This document shows, piece after piece, positions 21,501 through 32,830 of a DNA stretch of 64,000 nt. The stretch is from Ehretia macrophylla (taxonomy: Eukaryota; Streptophyta; Magnoliopsida; Boraginales; Ehretiaceae). The position numbers and the translations under genes are program-made. Where the stretch lies: the NCBI GenBank assembly GCA_037974665.1, contig CM075768.1, positions 7,031,501 through 7,095,500 of the forward strand, given 5' to 3'. Numbering within the stretch: position 1 is the stretch's first letter; each line of letters begins with the position of its first letter. The notes beneath the pieces were generated by a model. It was not told where the DNA came from, ran no database searches, and saw only the letters and a program-made list of their open reading frames with translations.

Positions 21501-22119
21501 TATATTTAAGGATCTAATAAAATTCCAAAGTCTAGCTAATACACTAGAAGCACAAATAAAAATTCTATAAAAAGTTACTAATTTTTCGTAATACTATTCA
21601 TTCAGGACACTAATATTTTTATATCTCACGTTCTCGACGTGTTATGCATATAGTTCCAATGGATGAAATACGTCTAATAAGGTAAGTAATAAAGGAAAAA
21701 TTTAAATTTTAAAAAATAAAATAGTCAAATTTTACACCCCGAACACTATTCCTTTGTTATACTAATTAATTTTCTACAAACCTTCCTGAAACACCATGCA
21801 CATAAAAATTATGAACGTATGCATGAAAATAAACATTTAGTGAAAATAAAATTTAAAATTTTAAAAAAATAACGTACTTCAAAAATTACCCCCGGACTCG
21901 CGGCTCATTTTAAAATGATGAAAACTAATTTATTAGATATAAGAAAGTTAAAGTAAAAGTAACAAATAACAAAATAAGAAATACTAAAAGTAAAGTTACT
22001 AAATATATATATATATATAAAGTTAGAATAAATACTTAAATTCAACCAATCAATTAAATTAATACATAAATATATGCAAATAGACACTATTCACTACATG
22101 TTAGGTCTGGGGTATCACA
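18575..22119 (-). repeat. 3' LTR of the non-autonomous element
   Basis: Starts TGTAACGCTCCGATTC and ends GGGGTATCACA. It contains the shared LTR block: ACCACGA repeats near 19358, GGATGTACCCCGATAATCC at 19423, and GGCAAGC near 19517. It pairs with 23028-26608 along its length. The copies differ mainly at the edge near 18575-18720 and by an insertion or deletion near the other end. Confidence 0.9.
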
Positions 22120-23027
22120 CTCTCCCCTCCTTCAAATAATTGCGTCCGCGCAATTCTTCTTTCAAAAGAACTCTCATAAGCATTCTAAATACTCTGGATG
22201 AGGACTTTGATTATAAATACTTCATGAAAACTCCAAGGTTGAATACTGAGAAACATGCCAATAAGAGTCTTCAAATAAAAATCCCAAAGGAAAACCCATC
22301 AAGATGAATGCCGACAAGAATACTCACGAAATTCTCCATTTGAATAGCACTGAAAATACCAAATATGAAATCCAGATATAAGTACGCCAAATAAAGGCTC
22401 CATTTAAAATACCCATACAAAATTCCTGGAAGTGAATCCCCTTGAAGACAAATACCGCACAAGAATTCCAAATATAATTACTAAGTAAAATGTCCCGACG
22501 AGAACCCCAAATGAAAATACCAAGAATAATACCAAATGAAAATCCAAATTCCGAATACCGAGAGAATAATGAAGAAAAATACCCAAAGAGACTTCCAAAC
22601 TTGTTCCTCGAAATACTTTGTGTTGATCACTGATATAAGCTACAATCGGCTCTGTTGGTCCACATCTTCAGAAATCTACTTCTGGCTATCTCTATAGGAG
22701 AGAGTTTACTTACCATTATAAAGGGTAATATATATAGGTATGCATGCAGGGAAAAGTATATAAAATACATATACATCACAAATATACCACATAGAGGCAC
22801 ACATAATCACATATTTGTACATAGCAATTGTTATTCACTTATTGCACAAAGAGGTCACATAACACATAACTATATCATATAGGTGCACACATTCAATTCA
22901 AGACACACAATCACACATACATGCACACACTTTCAAGACACACTTGACAAGCACGTACTCAAGGGTTGCTACCCGACAGACAGAGGACCATGTCCTAGCT
23001 GAGAGCTATCTAAGCTCTGATGCCACC
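22120..23027 (-). other. Non-coding interior with a degenerate minisatellite
   Basis: It contains the polypurine tract at the left edge and the primer-binding site at the right edge. Between about 22230 and 22600 it is built from loosely repeated units of about 20 bases (AATGAAAATACC, AAATACCGA and similar). The rest (22650-22960) is rich in CACA and ACATA. No gag, protease, RT or integrase motif is present. Confidence 0.75.
23011..23027 (-). promoter_or_regulatory. Primer-binding site (initiator Met tRNA)
   Basis: On the minus strand the LTR end is followed by GG and then TGGCATCAGAGC, one base from the usual plant TGGTATCAGAGC site complementary to the 3' end of initiator methionine tRNA. 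Confidence 0.85.
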
Positions 23028-26000
23028 TGTAACGCCCCGATCCCTTACGAGACCGGATACTTTAATAATCATGCTATTCTCAACCCAAGCCCAAACCCGG
23101 ACACAGATTTTAGGAAAAACGGACAGAATCTTCCCTGTACCGTGGGCATTCTGAAAACCTGTAAGCATTCAAATAAGTAACATAATAACAAGAACACCAT
23201 TTCTAATTCAAATCCTAGCTTCAAGGCCATCCGAGCCTTAAGACATAACAGTTTATATACAAACAAGCATGCATCCCGAAATATAACTCATTTACAAAAC
23301 CGTTTATCATATCACTCCATGATAGCATTTAAACATTCTTAGAAATTAAAGTCAACCCTACAATCCCCTGCAACCACACCCAAGCATGCAGCAACTAAAA
23401 GTAGGAAGTTTAGTTATTACAGGCCATGGGTACTTATCATACATTACATTCAACTTACTGCTAAACAATATACACATGAGCCCGTAGGCTCCAAAATAGG
23501 GGATAAGTAATACAAACAGAGTCTTCATATAACCAACATGAAACACATCCACCTCAAGAAAGTATCACACAGCAACTAAGGCAACTCTTCCTCCAACTGC
23601 ACCTTCTGAAACATGTTAGTGAGGTATGAGCAACCATAATTGCCCAGTGAGGGAAAAGGACTACCCAGGACGTGCAATGCAACAGTTATAGCAATTAAGC
23701 AAAAAAAGCGAGTAAAGTGCATTTGAAACAGTAAGTAACCACACATATCAAATGATACGATACATTCAATCCCCAACACTCCAGAATTCTCTTTTCTTTG
23801 ATCATAAACCACGAACCACGAACCACGATCAATATGCCGGCATAAACCCAATCACTCCTGTGGGTGTATTCTGGATGTACCCCGATAATTCTACGACCCA
23901 ACACCCCCTGGCAATCCTCGGACCAGGCGAGTGAGGGAATAGCGTACGGAGTTAGAGCACCAACCCTGGCAAGCCCGTTGCTGCCCAGAGAGGCCCATCG
24001 CATCCGCCTTGATAATATGGTTGTGCAACCAAAGACTCGATAACACAAAAAGCAATAATAATAACAATATAACAAAACAAGCCGATATACACACAAGGAG
24101 GACAACAAAAGAGGTTGTCCTCGAGTACACATAGTATCAATTATTAAGCGAATACAAGTAAAGCGCTTGAATAATTTAACACCAAACATTGAGCATATAG
24201 CAAAGTAAAGCACTTAGAATGCACATGGAAATGATCCCTCACCTTTTTAGAAAGCCAAACATGTGCGAATTAAGCCAAGACTCCTTCAATATTCTCCAAA
24301 AGCATCAATCCCTTCAATTATCACTACCTAATACAATCAACTATATGCATAAGAAGTGATTCCTTATTCTCAACTAAAGCTAGTTCATAAAGCCATTAAT
24401 TTATCCAACTCTATTTGATTCCCTTTAATTCATATAACTAACGATATATTTTATTGTTCAACATGCATTCTAATCATTATTTAAACAACAGATAACTCAA
24501 GTAATCACATGTGCAACATTCTTTAATGTTCTAAGTATTATTCAAAGACAATAGTATAATAACTAACATATACATAACAATAATAATTCATATAAGTAGA
24601 AACATTATATAACACCTAACCATTAAGTTATATAAGCATAGCTTCACATATACAATACAATTAATAAACAATATAAACATGTTTACACAATCTTTAACTA
24701 GTAACCATATGATTCAATTTACAACTTCTTCAAGAAGATGAACTTGTTATACAAATACATTTAAACATTTATCCAACCAATTAAAAATCAACTAACAACA
24801 ATAGTGTAACAAGTTAAGCATATAAATGAGGGACAACAAGGTAGGTTGCTCTCACACAAGTATAACATTATATGATTAACATAAGAAGCAAGAAACACAA
24901 GACTATAAGCAATAACCAAGTAAATAATCAGTAGTGCACAAAGGGAATCAACAACATACTTTCAAGAAATTTCATCAATAGCTCAAATATACCATAGAAA
25001 TGCATTTAAACACACTATAAGCAATTACAAGGTAGTACAAGTACCAAAGCACTTAATTCATTCATTTTCCCCTTTGTAACTCAACCCGTTTTCCTTCCAA
25101 ACTCAAGCTATTGTTCTAGATTGGTAAGCAGCTTATTTCATGCTTCTAGTTAACCCCTTAGGCACCCTTGAAGTCACCAAATTACCCGCATTTAACACAA
25201 AAGCCCTAAAATCCCCCTTATGACTTTGTATTACACATACCTCAACTGAGACTCAAATGGAAGCTAGCAAAGCATATTTAGAGCCTACTTAGCCTATGAA
25301 TACTAAAAGTGAAGGCCAATTTTACCCAGATTTGCAATAGCCCCGAAACCCCTTTTTAAAAGTCGCTTATTTCGTGCTTTTGTTAGGTTATGAGCAATTA
25401 AACCCTACAGGGCCTTTACACTACCTTGTTAGCATCTAAATCATCTATTAGAACTATTGATTCAAGCTATAAGGTCCGATTTCATAAAACCCAAGTTTTC
25501 CTGTCACTATTCATGACATACGATCAACAAGCAATTTCAACCGTTTAAATTATGAAACAATAGCATAAATAAGGTCTCTACTACTTATATACAACATACA
25601 TAAGCATCTTTAAGCATTACATAAGCATTTGATAGCAAATCCATGAATTCAAGAAAAGAACAACATTTTTCAAATGCAAAAATAGGTATGAAATCCCTCA
25701 CTCATTGCGTGTAGGAGCTCTTAGGAGGCTAGTAAACACCCTAAACCACTTGCACCTAGCTTGGCTTGGTTTGGAATGAAGATTTGTTGAGCAAAAATCT
25801 CTCATTCTCCTCCTATGTTTATTTTCGGCCTTGCTACAGTATTTTCAGCTTTTGCACTCTTTTTTTTTTTTGCTCTTATTATGTTATATAGATAATAGAC
25901 TAATGAAATAATGGGTTGGGTTAGTAAATTGGGTCTAATTAAATATATTTAAGGGTCTAATAAAAATCCAAAGTCTAGCTAATTCACTAGAAGTCCAAAT

Positions 26001-26608
26001 AAAAATTCTACAAAAAGTTACTATTCTTTCGTAATACTATTCATTCAAGACACTAATATTTTTATATCTCACGTTCTCGACATGTTATGCATATAGTTCC
26101 AATGGATGAAATACATCTAATAAGGTAAGTAATAAAGGAAAAATATAAATTTTGAAAAATAAAATAGTCAAATTTTGCACTCCGAACACTATTCCTTTGT
26201 TATACTAATCAATTTTCTACCAACCTTCCCAAAACACCATGCACATAAAAATTATGAACGTATGCATGAAAATAAACATATAGTGAAAATAAAATTTAAA
26301 TTTTTAAAAAAATAACGTACTTAAAAAATCACCCCCGGACTCGTGGCTCATTTTAAAATGATGAAAACTAATTTATTAGACATAAGAAAGTAATATCACA
26401 TTTTACAAATAAAAAAATAAGAGATTAAGCATTTTATATGATTTAATTAAGTGCTAATTACACACTTAAAGAAATACTAAAAGTAAAGTTACTAAATATA
26501 TATATATAAAGTTAGAATAAACACTTAAATTCAACCAATCAATTAACTTAATACATAAATATATGCAAATAGACACTATTCACTACATGCTAGGTCTGGG
26601 GTATTACA
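23028..26608 (-). repeat. 5' LTR of the non-autonomous element
   Basis: Starts TGTAACGCCCCGATCC and ends GGGGTATTACA. It is 3,581 bp and homologous throughout to 18575-22119. It has the shared LTR block: ACCACGAACCACGA near 23808-23828, GGATGTACCCCGATAATTC at 23873, and GGCAAGCCCGTTGCTGCC near 23967. It contains a roughly 55-bp stretch (about 26400-26460) that the other LTR lacks. Confidence 0.9.
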
Positions 26609-26803
26609 CCTCGAGCTCCCTCAAAATAACTTTGGAGACTACCATTCACCGAAACTGAGAATTTAGGAGTAGTGATACATTCCTGGATCCACTCAACAAA
26701 CACTGGAGGGAAGTTTAGGGCAGCCAAAGTTTTAATAATAATACCCCAGTCAATGGTGTCATAAGCTTTCCATAAGTCTGCCTTGATGGTGCAGCGAGGA
26801 CTA
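26609..26803 (-). pseudogene. LINE reverse transcriptase, inverted segment
   Basis: On minus, the region near 26785-26735 encodes RCTIKADLWKAYDTIDW, the RT motif A block of plant L1-type LINEs with its catalytic aspartate. It continues with FVEWIQECITTPKFSVSVNG toward the edge of the LTR element. The motif B stretch (GARGLKQRDPLS) crosses the insertion point, so it is finished by 18541-18574 on the far side. The usual glycine of RQGDP is R here (KQRDP). This part is too short to be functional. Confidence 0.85.
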
Positions 26804-28476
26804 ATACATTTTTGTGATCGGGATGCAAGTTCTTACGAAGATCCTGGAGGCCACATCCAATAGTAGGAATTTTCAGTTTTACCCCAAATGTAAGCAGACT
26901 CGACTCACTCATTTATTCTTTGCCAATGATATCCTGATTATTGCAAAAGCTGACCCAAGGTCTACCACTCTAATCCGTGAGAGCCTTGACTTGTTTAGCA
27001 AATTATTTGGCCTTCAAGTTTGCAGGGATAAGAGCGAAATCTTCTTGGCTGGTTGAAGTGATAACAAAATTGATATTATTTGTGGTACGTTTGGATTTAA
27101 ACTGAGTAAGCTTCCAGTCAGGTACCTTGGTATACCTTTAATCTCTGGGCGTCTTCACATCAATGACTGCTTACCTCTTGTTGACAAGGCAAGGAAAAGA
27201 TTTGATAGTTGGGTAGCCAAGTGGCTCACTTTCGCAAGAAGAAAGCAGCTTATTAATTCTATTCCTTGCAACATCCATGCATTCTGGGCTAGAGTTTTCC
27301 TTTTGCCGAAAGGGGTCTTGGAGAATATTGAAAAAAGACTTGCATCTTTCCTTTGGTCTGGTAAAGTTGGTAATGGGAGGAAGTTGAAAGTGGCGTGAAA
27401 CATTGTGTGTAGGAAGATTGAAGAAGGTGGTTTAGGGACAAAAAGACTGAGCGATTTAAACCAAGCTTCTATTATGAAGTATCTTTGGATGTTGCATACT
27501 AGGAAAAAGACAATTTGGACTGAATGGGTTTATGCTAACCACCTCAAAGATATTTTGATTTGGGAGATTGAAGCCAACTCTGAATCTGCATGGTATTGGA
27601 GGAGGATTTTGGCTATTAGGGACCAGTTCAAACTTCATATTGTTCATAAAGTCAGGGACGGAAAAACACTTATGTTTGGCTTGATCCATGGCACCTCATT
27701 GGTATTCTCAATGAGCTTTTAGGTGTTGCTATTTCACAGCACAGGAAAGAAAAAAAGTGGAGGCTTACATCTCTAATGATCGTTGAAGTGGCCTCAAAAT
27801 GACCTAGTTTTTGATCTTATTGCTGAACAAGTTGGTAGTATCTACCCTCAACCTAGTGTTTCTGATCGTATTCTTTGGACTGTGGGGAAGAATGGTGAAT
27901 TTACTTCGAAGTCAGCTTGGGAAATTTCCCGGACCTGTTATCCTTATATCCCTTGGTGCAAAAGCATTTGGTTCAAGGGCCACATTCCGAAGCACGCTTT
28001 TTCACACTTGGATTGCACGACTTGACAGACTCTCTACTCGTGCCAGACATATCTCTAGGGGTCTACAGACCAATGCTTTTTGTATCTTCTGCCATAGGTG
28101 TATGGAGACTATAGATCATTTATTTTTTGATTGTCGCATCTCATGCAGATTATGGAGGAAGGGGCTTGAAATGACTAAATGTTTCAGTAAGCTGCACACC
28201 TGGGATAATATTTCTAACTGGATCTCGACCACTACTAATCATAGGTCTCTTCAGGTTGTTATCATCAAACTCATGTTCGAAGCCTTGATTTTTCACATTT
28301 GGATGGAACGAAATGCTAGAATTCATCAAAAAGGGTCCAAGTGCGAGGAAACTGTTTTCCAGCACATTATTTTTGAGATTAAACATAGACTACTGAAAGT
28401 TAAAAAGTTTAGGAACAATGCTAAGAATAGAGATATCTATAGAGCTTGGTGTATTGTGGATAACATCTTAACTTAG
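26804..28476 (+). pseudogene. LINE reverse transcriptase C-terminal half and zf-RVT domain
   Basis: It begins FVIGMQVLTKILEA and continues to the RT catalytic block as FANDILI (family norm FADD) around 26915-26940, then GLQVCRDKSEIFLAG. In the same frame it is stopped by TGA at 27054-27056 and again at 27396-27398. It continues as KLPVRYLGIPL, FARRKQLINSIP and CRKIEEGGLG. There is a gap in readable frame near 27715-27785 and a frame change near 28000-28020. The zinc-binding zf-RVT domain lies at about 27870-28160 (WTVGKNGEFTSKSAWE; later CIFCHR and HLFFDC). The typical LINE C-terminus (HIWMERNARIHQ) ends at TAA 28474-28476. An 87-base 3' tail leads to the poly-A. It is inactive. Confidence 0.88.
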
Positions 28477-28585
28477 CTCTTTTTTGTGAGGGTTTGTTGT
28501 TCCCTCTTTCATGTTTGTAAATCTTTTTTGGTTGTGAATAATATTCATACTTGCTTGCCTAGCAAAAAAAAAAAAAAAAAAAAAA

Positions 28586-29112
28586 TATTTTCATTTATAG
28601 GGCTCAAAATATGTTGATAAAACGAAACATATTATAGGTGGTGGAGCTTCTTACTTTTTGGCCGCTCCCAAGAAAAAAAGTAAAAATTCAAATTCTCTTC
28701 TTATTTATTGACAATAATTCTAACATCTTATGAGTCAAACAAAATCGTGTAATTCGCAAAAATTCTAGATCGTGTTAGGTTGAAATAATATGTTTAGTCA
28801 TATAGTACATAAATATCTAATAATCTCATATAATTTATTAAATGTGACAAGAATATCTCTTGTGGTTACAAGGGGACAATAAAACACATACTTATAAATC
28901 ATATTGACTTATGAATCATTTACATAACACGTCGGCTAATATTAAAAACTATAGCTAGACTTTTTGTAGTTTACCCAGCCTACTCGAAGAGGATTACTCG
29001 TTAAAAAACAAAGTTTTACAGTTGAGGAAAACTAGTAATTTTTTACTTATATGAATATCTACGAAAAGCATAAGACTATTCTAAAAACTTTTGTTTCCCC
29101 GTCTCCTTTTCT
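28586..29112. other. AT-rich spacer, nothing recognised
   Basis: Flank of the LINE 3' end. I see no coding frame, repeat partner within the window, or transposon ends. Confidence 0.45.
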
Positions 29113-29295
29113 TTGTCTCCTCAGCTTCCCATTGGCAAATTCATAAGCATATACAGCAGAAAGAGTATTCCAAGGACTTCAAAATCATCTAATGCAGAAT
29201 TAGAAAACAAAGTTGAAATCATAAAAGGCATTTATCCAATGGGTGTTTTATCTAGGGATGTGGATCCTCTCATATCAAATAATATTATGAAGTGA
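29113..29295 (+). CDS. Short unknown frame, possible last exon of a duplicated gene
   Basis: A 60-codon frame ending VLSRDVDPLISNNIMK and TGA. A splice-acceptor-like CTCCTCAG lies just before codons for LPIGKF. The last 23 or so codons are conserved in the R1 copy at 7207-7296 read on minus, with a few substitutions and the same stop. In both copies an AATAAA signal (about 29331 here) follows shortly after the stop. That suggests the 3' end of a gene family carried within R1. I do not recognise the protein and no upstream exons are visible, so it could also be chance. Confidence 0.35.
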   Translation: MSPQLPIGKFISIYSRKSIPRTSKSSNAELENKVEIIKGIYPMGVLSRDVDPLISNNIMK

Positions 29296-29845
29296 TTCAA
29301 TGGTGATGATATATATATTGAAAGAGTTTGAATAAACTCATCGAAAAATAGCTAGCAACCCGTCACCATATTGGTATATCATAGGTATTGGATTATACCA
29401 TAATTAAGACCAATGGTTGCCTCCATATGTAAGATAACCATTAAATGCATAATTATTTGGTCTTAAATAGCTTTAGAGATTTTGGCAGAAGCCTTGTCGA
29501 CATGTTCATCGTCATATCTTCTGGCGAATACTCACTTGTCTTATGTGCAACAAGAAATAATAAATAAAGAAAGAAAAAGGGCAAAAGATCAAATATTACG
29601 GGGATTGAGAATAGTAATTGGGCAAACGAACCACATGGAATCAAAAGGGTTTGTGAGACATGAATCGTGAAAAGATCTTTGACTTTATTTCTTCGGCCTA
29701 AAAAATAAAGGTGGTTGAAACAGTAAGTATGAGGACGATTAATGCATTTAATAATTGATGCGTTTCACAATTCCTCACACATCGACATCATAATGCTATT
29801 TAAAGGTTTTTATTATATAGAGTTTAGAAGGCCTATGTTGCTTTA
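29225..29845 (-). repeat. Dispersed repeat R1, copy 3 (uninterrupted)
   Basis: Reverse complement of 778-1314 plus 7207-7296, continuous across the point where copy 1 carries the solo LTR (the site is near 29312). It ends near 29845, where a copia fragment begins. Copies 1 and 3 are highly similar and lie about 28 kb apart in opposite orientations. Confidence 0.8.
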
Positions 29846-31270
29846 AAAGCTAATTGTATTTCACTCAATCGAGAATTGCTTACACTGGTACCGTATTTAT
29901 AGTACAATATTGTATAACAACCTGATAATGATAAGGCACAAACAATAATTACACAAAAGAAAATTAAACTAAATAGTGTTACAACAGATAAATCCAAAAC
30001 TGAACTAGATGAGTATTATCACGCCCCCACAAGTGAAGCAGTGTCACACACTGTGAGCTTATCGCGAAGCCTGCACAAAGGGGCAATGGCCAACCCTTTG
30101 GTCATTATATCAGCTAGCTGATCAAGTGAGGAGATGAACCGAACCACAAGAGCCCTGAACGCCACTTTTTCACGTACGAAACAGGCTTGGCTCCAGATAG
30201 CTTAGCACAATCTAGAATGTCTAATATATTTTTCTGCTGACTGAGGTGAAGACCCTTAGACATGAAGTTAACCTGCACACCCAAAAAAAAAAAAAAGACA
30301 AAGAGCCCAAATCTTTCATTGCAAATTGGTGGTGCAGAAAGGTGGCAATAGAAGATATCGCTTGTGCACTATTGTCTGTAAGAACAATATCATTAACATA
30401 AACCAATAAAAAGAGAACATCATGATTAGAACGCCGAACAAACAGTGAAGAATCCGACTTGGAGGAGCGAAAACCAAGTTCCTGAAGATACGAACTTAAA
30501 TTGGAAAACCACGCTCGTGGCGCCTGCTTCAACCCATAAATAGCCTTTTGTAAGTGACAAACATGGTCAGGAAGATAAGGATGGACAAAACCAGGAGGTT
30601 GAGCCATGTAAACCTCTTCATTGAGAATGCCATATAAAAAGGCGTTACTGACATCAAGTTGATGAATCTACTAGTTATTGGACAATGCAATAGATAGAAC
30701 CACCCGAATCATAGTAGGCTTTACAACAAGACTAAAAATCTCCTTATAGTCCACTCCCTCTTCTTGACTATACCCCTTGGCAACAAGTCGGGCCTTGTAT
30801 TTTTCAATTGATCCGTAATGCTTGCACTTAATACGAAACACCTATTTGCAACCAATAATATTAGATTGTACTGGTTTGGGCACCAACGTCCAAGTACCAT
30901 TTTGCATGAGAGCATTATATTCATTGTCCATTGCAGCACACCACTGAGGTAGCTTATAGGCTAGAGTAAAAGTAAATGGTTCAGACTCAGAGGAAAGAGA
31001 GATGGTAGCAGATAGTGGATATTTTGTTACAACATTGGACATGACAAAATCACTATTATATTTTGATTTACGAGTGTTATCTTTCATCTTGGTAACCATG
31101 GGATGACAACTCAAAGAAGTGGAGTTTTTGTCAGTCAAAGGTTCAATCGAATTACCACTCGGAGCAGCAGACACAACACCCTCTAGAGATGATTTTGGAC
31201 CTGGGTCAATGGGGCACGGATTTAAGGTGGTAGAGTCAGTAGCATTATTGCTTGGAGAAGAGATGAAACG
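29846..31270 (-). mobile_element. Ty1-copia fragment (RT to RNase H end)
   Basis: On minus, about 31174-30842 holds the linker and start of a copia reverse transcriptase (LPQWCAAMDNEYNALMQNGT). Region 30607-30221 holds the RT core (GLKQAPRAWF; LLVYVNDI in place of the usual YVDD wording). Around 30120-30050 there is a copia RNase H-end motif resembling DIxTKGL. The part from 29850 to 30010 may be LTR or 3' flank. Gag, protease and integrase are absent. It is an old, heavily broken fossil with many breaks. Confidence 0.85.
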
Positions 31271-31300
31271 AGTTAAGAAGAGAGAGAGAGAAAGAGAAAG

Positions 31301-31598
31301 AAATTAAGAAGAGAGAGAAAGAAATTAAAAGAAGAAAGAGAAAATAAAGGTATTCTCAAGTTGGCATGCCATATAGAACTTTACATATGAGATGATAAAA
31401 GGGTAATGGGAAAAAGGGTGATATATAGCATTACGGAGTCTTACATGGCACGCCAACTTTTACTCCGTAATCCTATATATCACCTATTTTTTCATCACCC
31501 TTTTATCATCTCCTACATAGAGTCATACATGTCATGCCAACTTGACAATACCTTTATTTACACTTTCTTCTTTTATTTTTTTTTTCTCTTCTTAATTT
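31301..31598. mobile_element. Foldback (hairpin) element
   Basis: The left arm 31301-31439 and right arm 31462-31598 are inverted copies of each other at high similarity, around a 22-base loop. Shared wording includes AAATTAAGAAGAGA, CAAGTTGGCATG, GAGATGATAAAAGGG and ATTACGGAGT. The outer edges are AG-rich and TC-rich. No coding capacity. It may be a MITE or the product of an inverted duplication; I found no clear target duplication. Confidence 0.75.
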
Positions 31599-31739
31599 CT
31601 TTATCTCTCTCTCTTAATGAACATTTACTCAAATATTTTTCTCTCTCTTAACTAATATTTACTCAAATCCTTTTCTTCTTTCTTTAACTTCATTAGACCT
31701 AATATCATTTTTCAACCAAAATTAAACTTTTCTTATTTC

Positions 31740-32510
31740 CTAATATGTTGTTGACTTTAGGAACTCTCAATATTCTTCTTCCTCGACTCAACATTGGCAA
31801 GTTTCTTTTAAATCCAAAAGAGACTTTCATGCACTAGTCTTTTCTTTTTGTGTCAAATTCCTACACTAATCCGAATGTCAGAAAATTATCAATCTAAATC
31901 AAAACATTTTTTTAGGAAATGACCCAGTACGTGTAATTATATGACATTGGCTTTAATTTCATGAAACACCATTCATAGTAAAACAATAATAAAATGAATA
32001 AGCTTCATGTTTTCGATTCCTAAAGCTAATGACCAAGAGGTTTTTCCCTTTTTTTTAAAAAAAAAAAATTGTTTCTATGTGTATGTATTAATGTAATAAG
32101 TTTAAAGCATTCAGCTTATCTATTTAGCAATATAATTATGACGACTTAGAACTTGCAAGTAAAAAGTGACCCAAGTTGCCTGGTGGGTGCCACTTACATT
32201 CTTTTTGGCTGGCCTCGGCTCACTGAGACGCAGCAGAGCTTCCGCTCTCCTTGTATAGATTGGGAAAGGGCCGGGTAAGATTTAATTTTTTTCGAGGAAG
32301 AAATATATTTGTTTCAATTTAAGATAGCAATTATCATCAAACGGGTATGTCATAATTTGAGGATATATGGTGTAGAGTGAAATATTCAATCAAATCTATT
32401 TACTTTTTTGAAAAACCGTTGTGAAGTTGGAAAAGATTGAAATTACATTTTGAAACAGCCCTATTCGAAACCCACAATTTCAGAACAATGATGAAGAGTT
32501 CTTAAAATCA
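31740..32510. other. Spacer, nothing recognised
   Basis: AT-rich sequence between the hairpin element and its partial relative. No coding frame or transposon end was identified. Confidence 0.4.
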
Positions 32511-32514
32511 GCAA

Positions 32515-32805
32515 TGGGTTGGAACCAAGAAGGTTTCATTTTCGTTGAAAAGTGATATTGGGTCAATATAATTAAAGAGAGAAGAATTTTTTTTAGTAAA
32601 TATTAATTAAGAGAGAGAATGTGATTTGAGTAAATATTAATTAAGAGAGATAAAAAAAATTAAGAAGAGAGAGAAAAAGAATTAAAAGAAGGAAAGAGAA
32701 ATTAAAATATCGTCTAATTGGCATACCATGTAAGGCTTCACATAAGAGGTGATAAAATGGTAATGAAAAAATATGTGATATATACCATTACTCTATTATA
32801 TATAC
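32515..32805. repeat. Partial relative of the 31301-31598 foldback
   Basis: 32617-32800 resembles the left arm of the hairpin element (GAGTAAATATTAATTAAGAG, TTGGCATACCATGT, GGTGATAAAATGGTAATG). 32515-32640 resembles, inverted, the flank at 31600-31715. Together with 31301-31598 this makes a three-part inverted arrangement. Confidence 0.6.
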
Positions 32806-32830
32806 CCCAAAGTTCGCTTCAGAAACTAAA

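Larger units (their letters stand above)
18575..26608 (-). mobile_element. Non-autonomous LTR retrotransposon, 3.5-kb LTRs, non-coding interior
   Basis: It is an 8,034-bp element with LTRs at 18575-22119 and 23028-26608 and a 908-bp interior. It is flanked by the perfect duplication cctcg (18570-18574 and 26609-26613). The sense strand is minus: next to the right LTR, 23011-23027 read on minus is GGTGGCATCAGAGCTTA, a primer-binding site for initiator methionine tRNA. Next to the left LTR, 22120-22133 read on minus is GAAGGAGGGGAGAG, a polypurine tract. No gag or pol is present, so it must use proteins of a related element. Structurally it looks whole. The LTRs differ at roughly 4-6% of sites in stretches compared by eye, suggesting an age of a few million years at usual plant rates. 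Confidence 0.92.
18541..28585 (+). mobile_element. L1-type LINE, 5'-truncated and 5'-inverted, split by an LTR element
   Basis: Once the 8-kb LTR element and one copy of its TSD are removed, the LINE reads as an inverted segment (18541-18574 plus about 26614-26803, coding on minus) joined head-on to a forward segment (about 26804-28585, coding on plus). It ends in a 22-A tail (28564-28585). The inverted piece runs from reverse transcriptase motif A to motif B; the forward piece resumes a few codons later. That is the layout left by twin priming during LINE insertion. Everything upstream of the RT middle is missing. I could not read a LINE target duplication; the left edge near 18541 is approximate. 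Confidence 0.85.
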
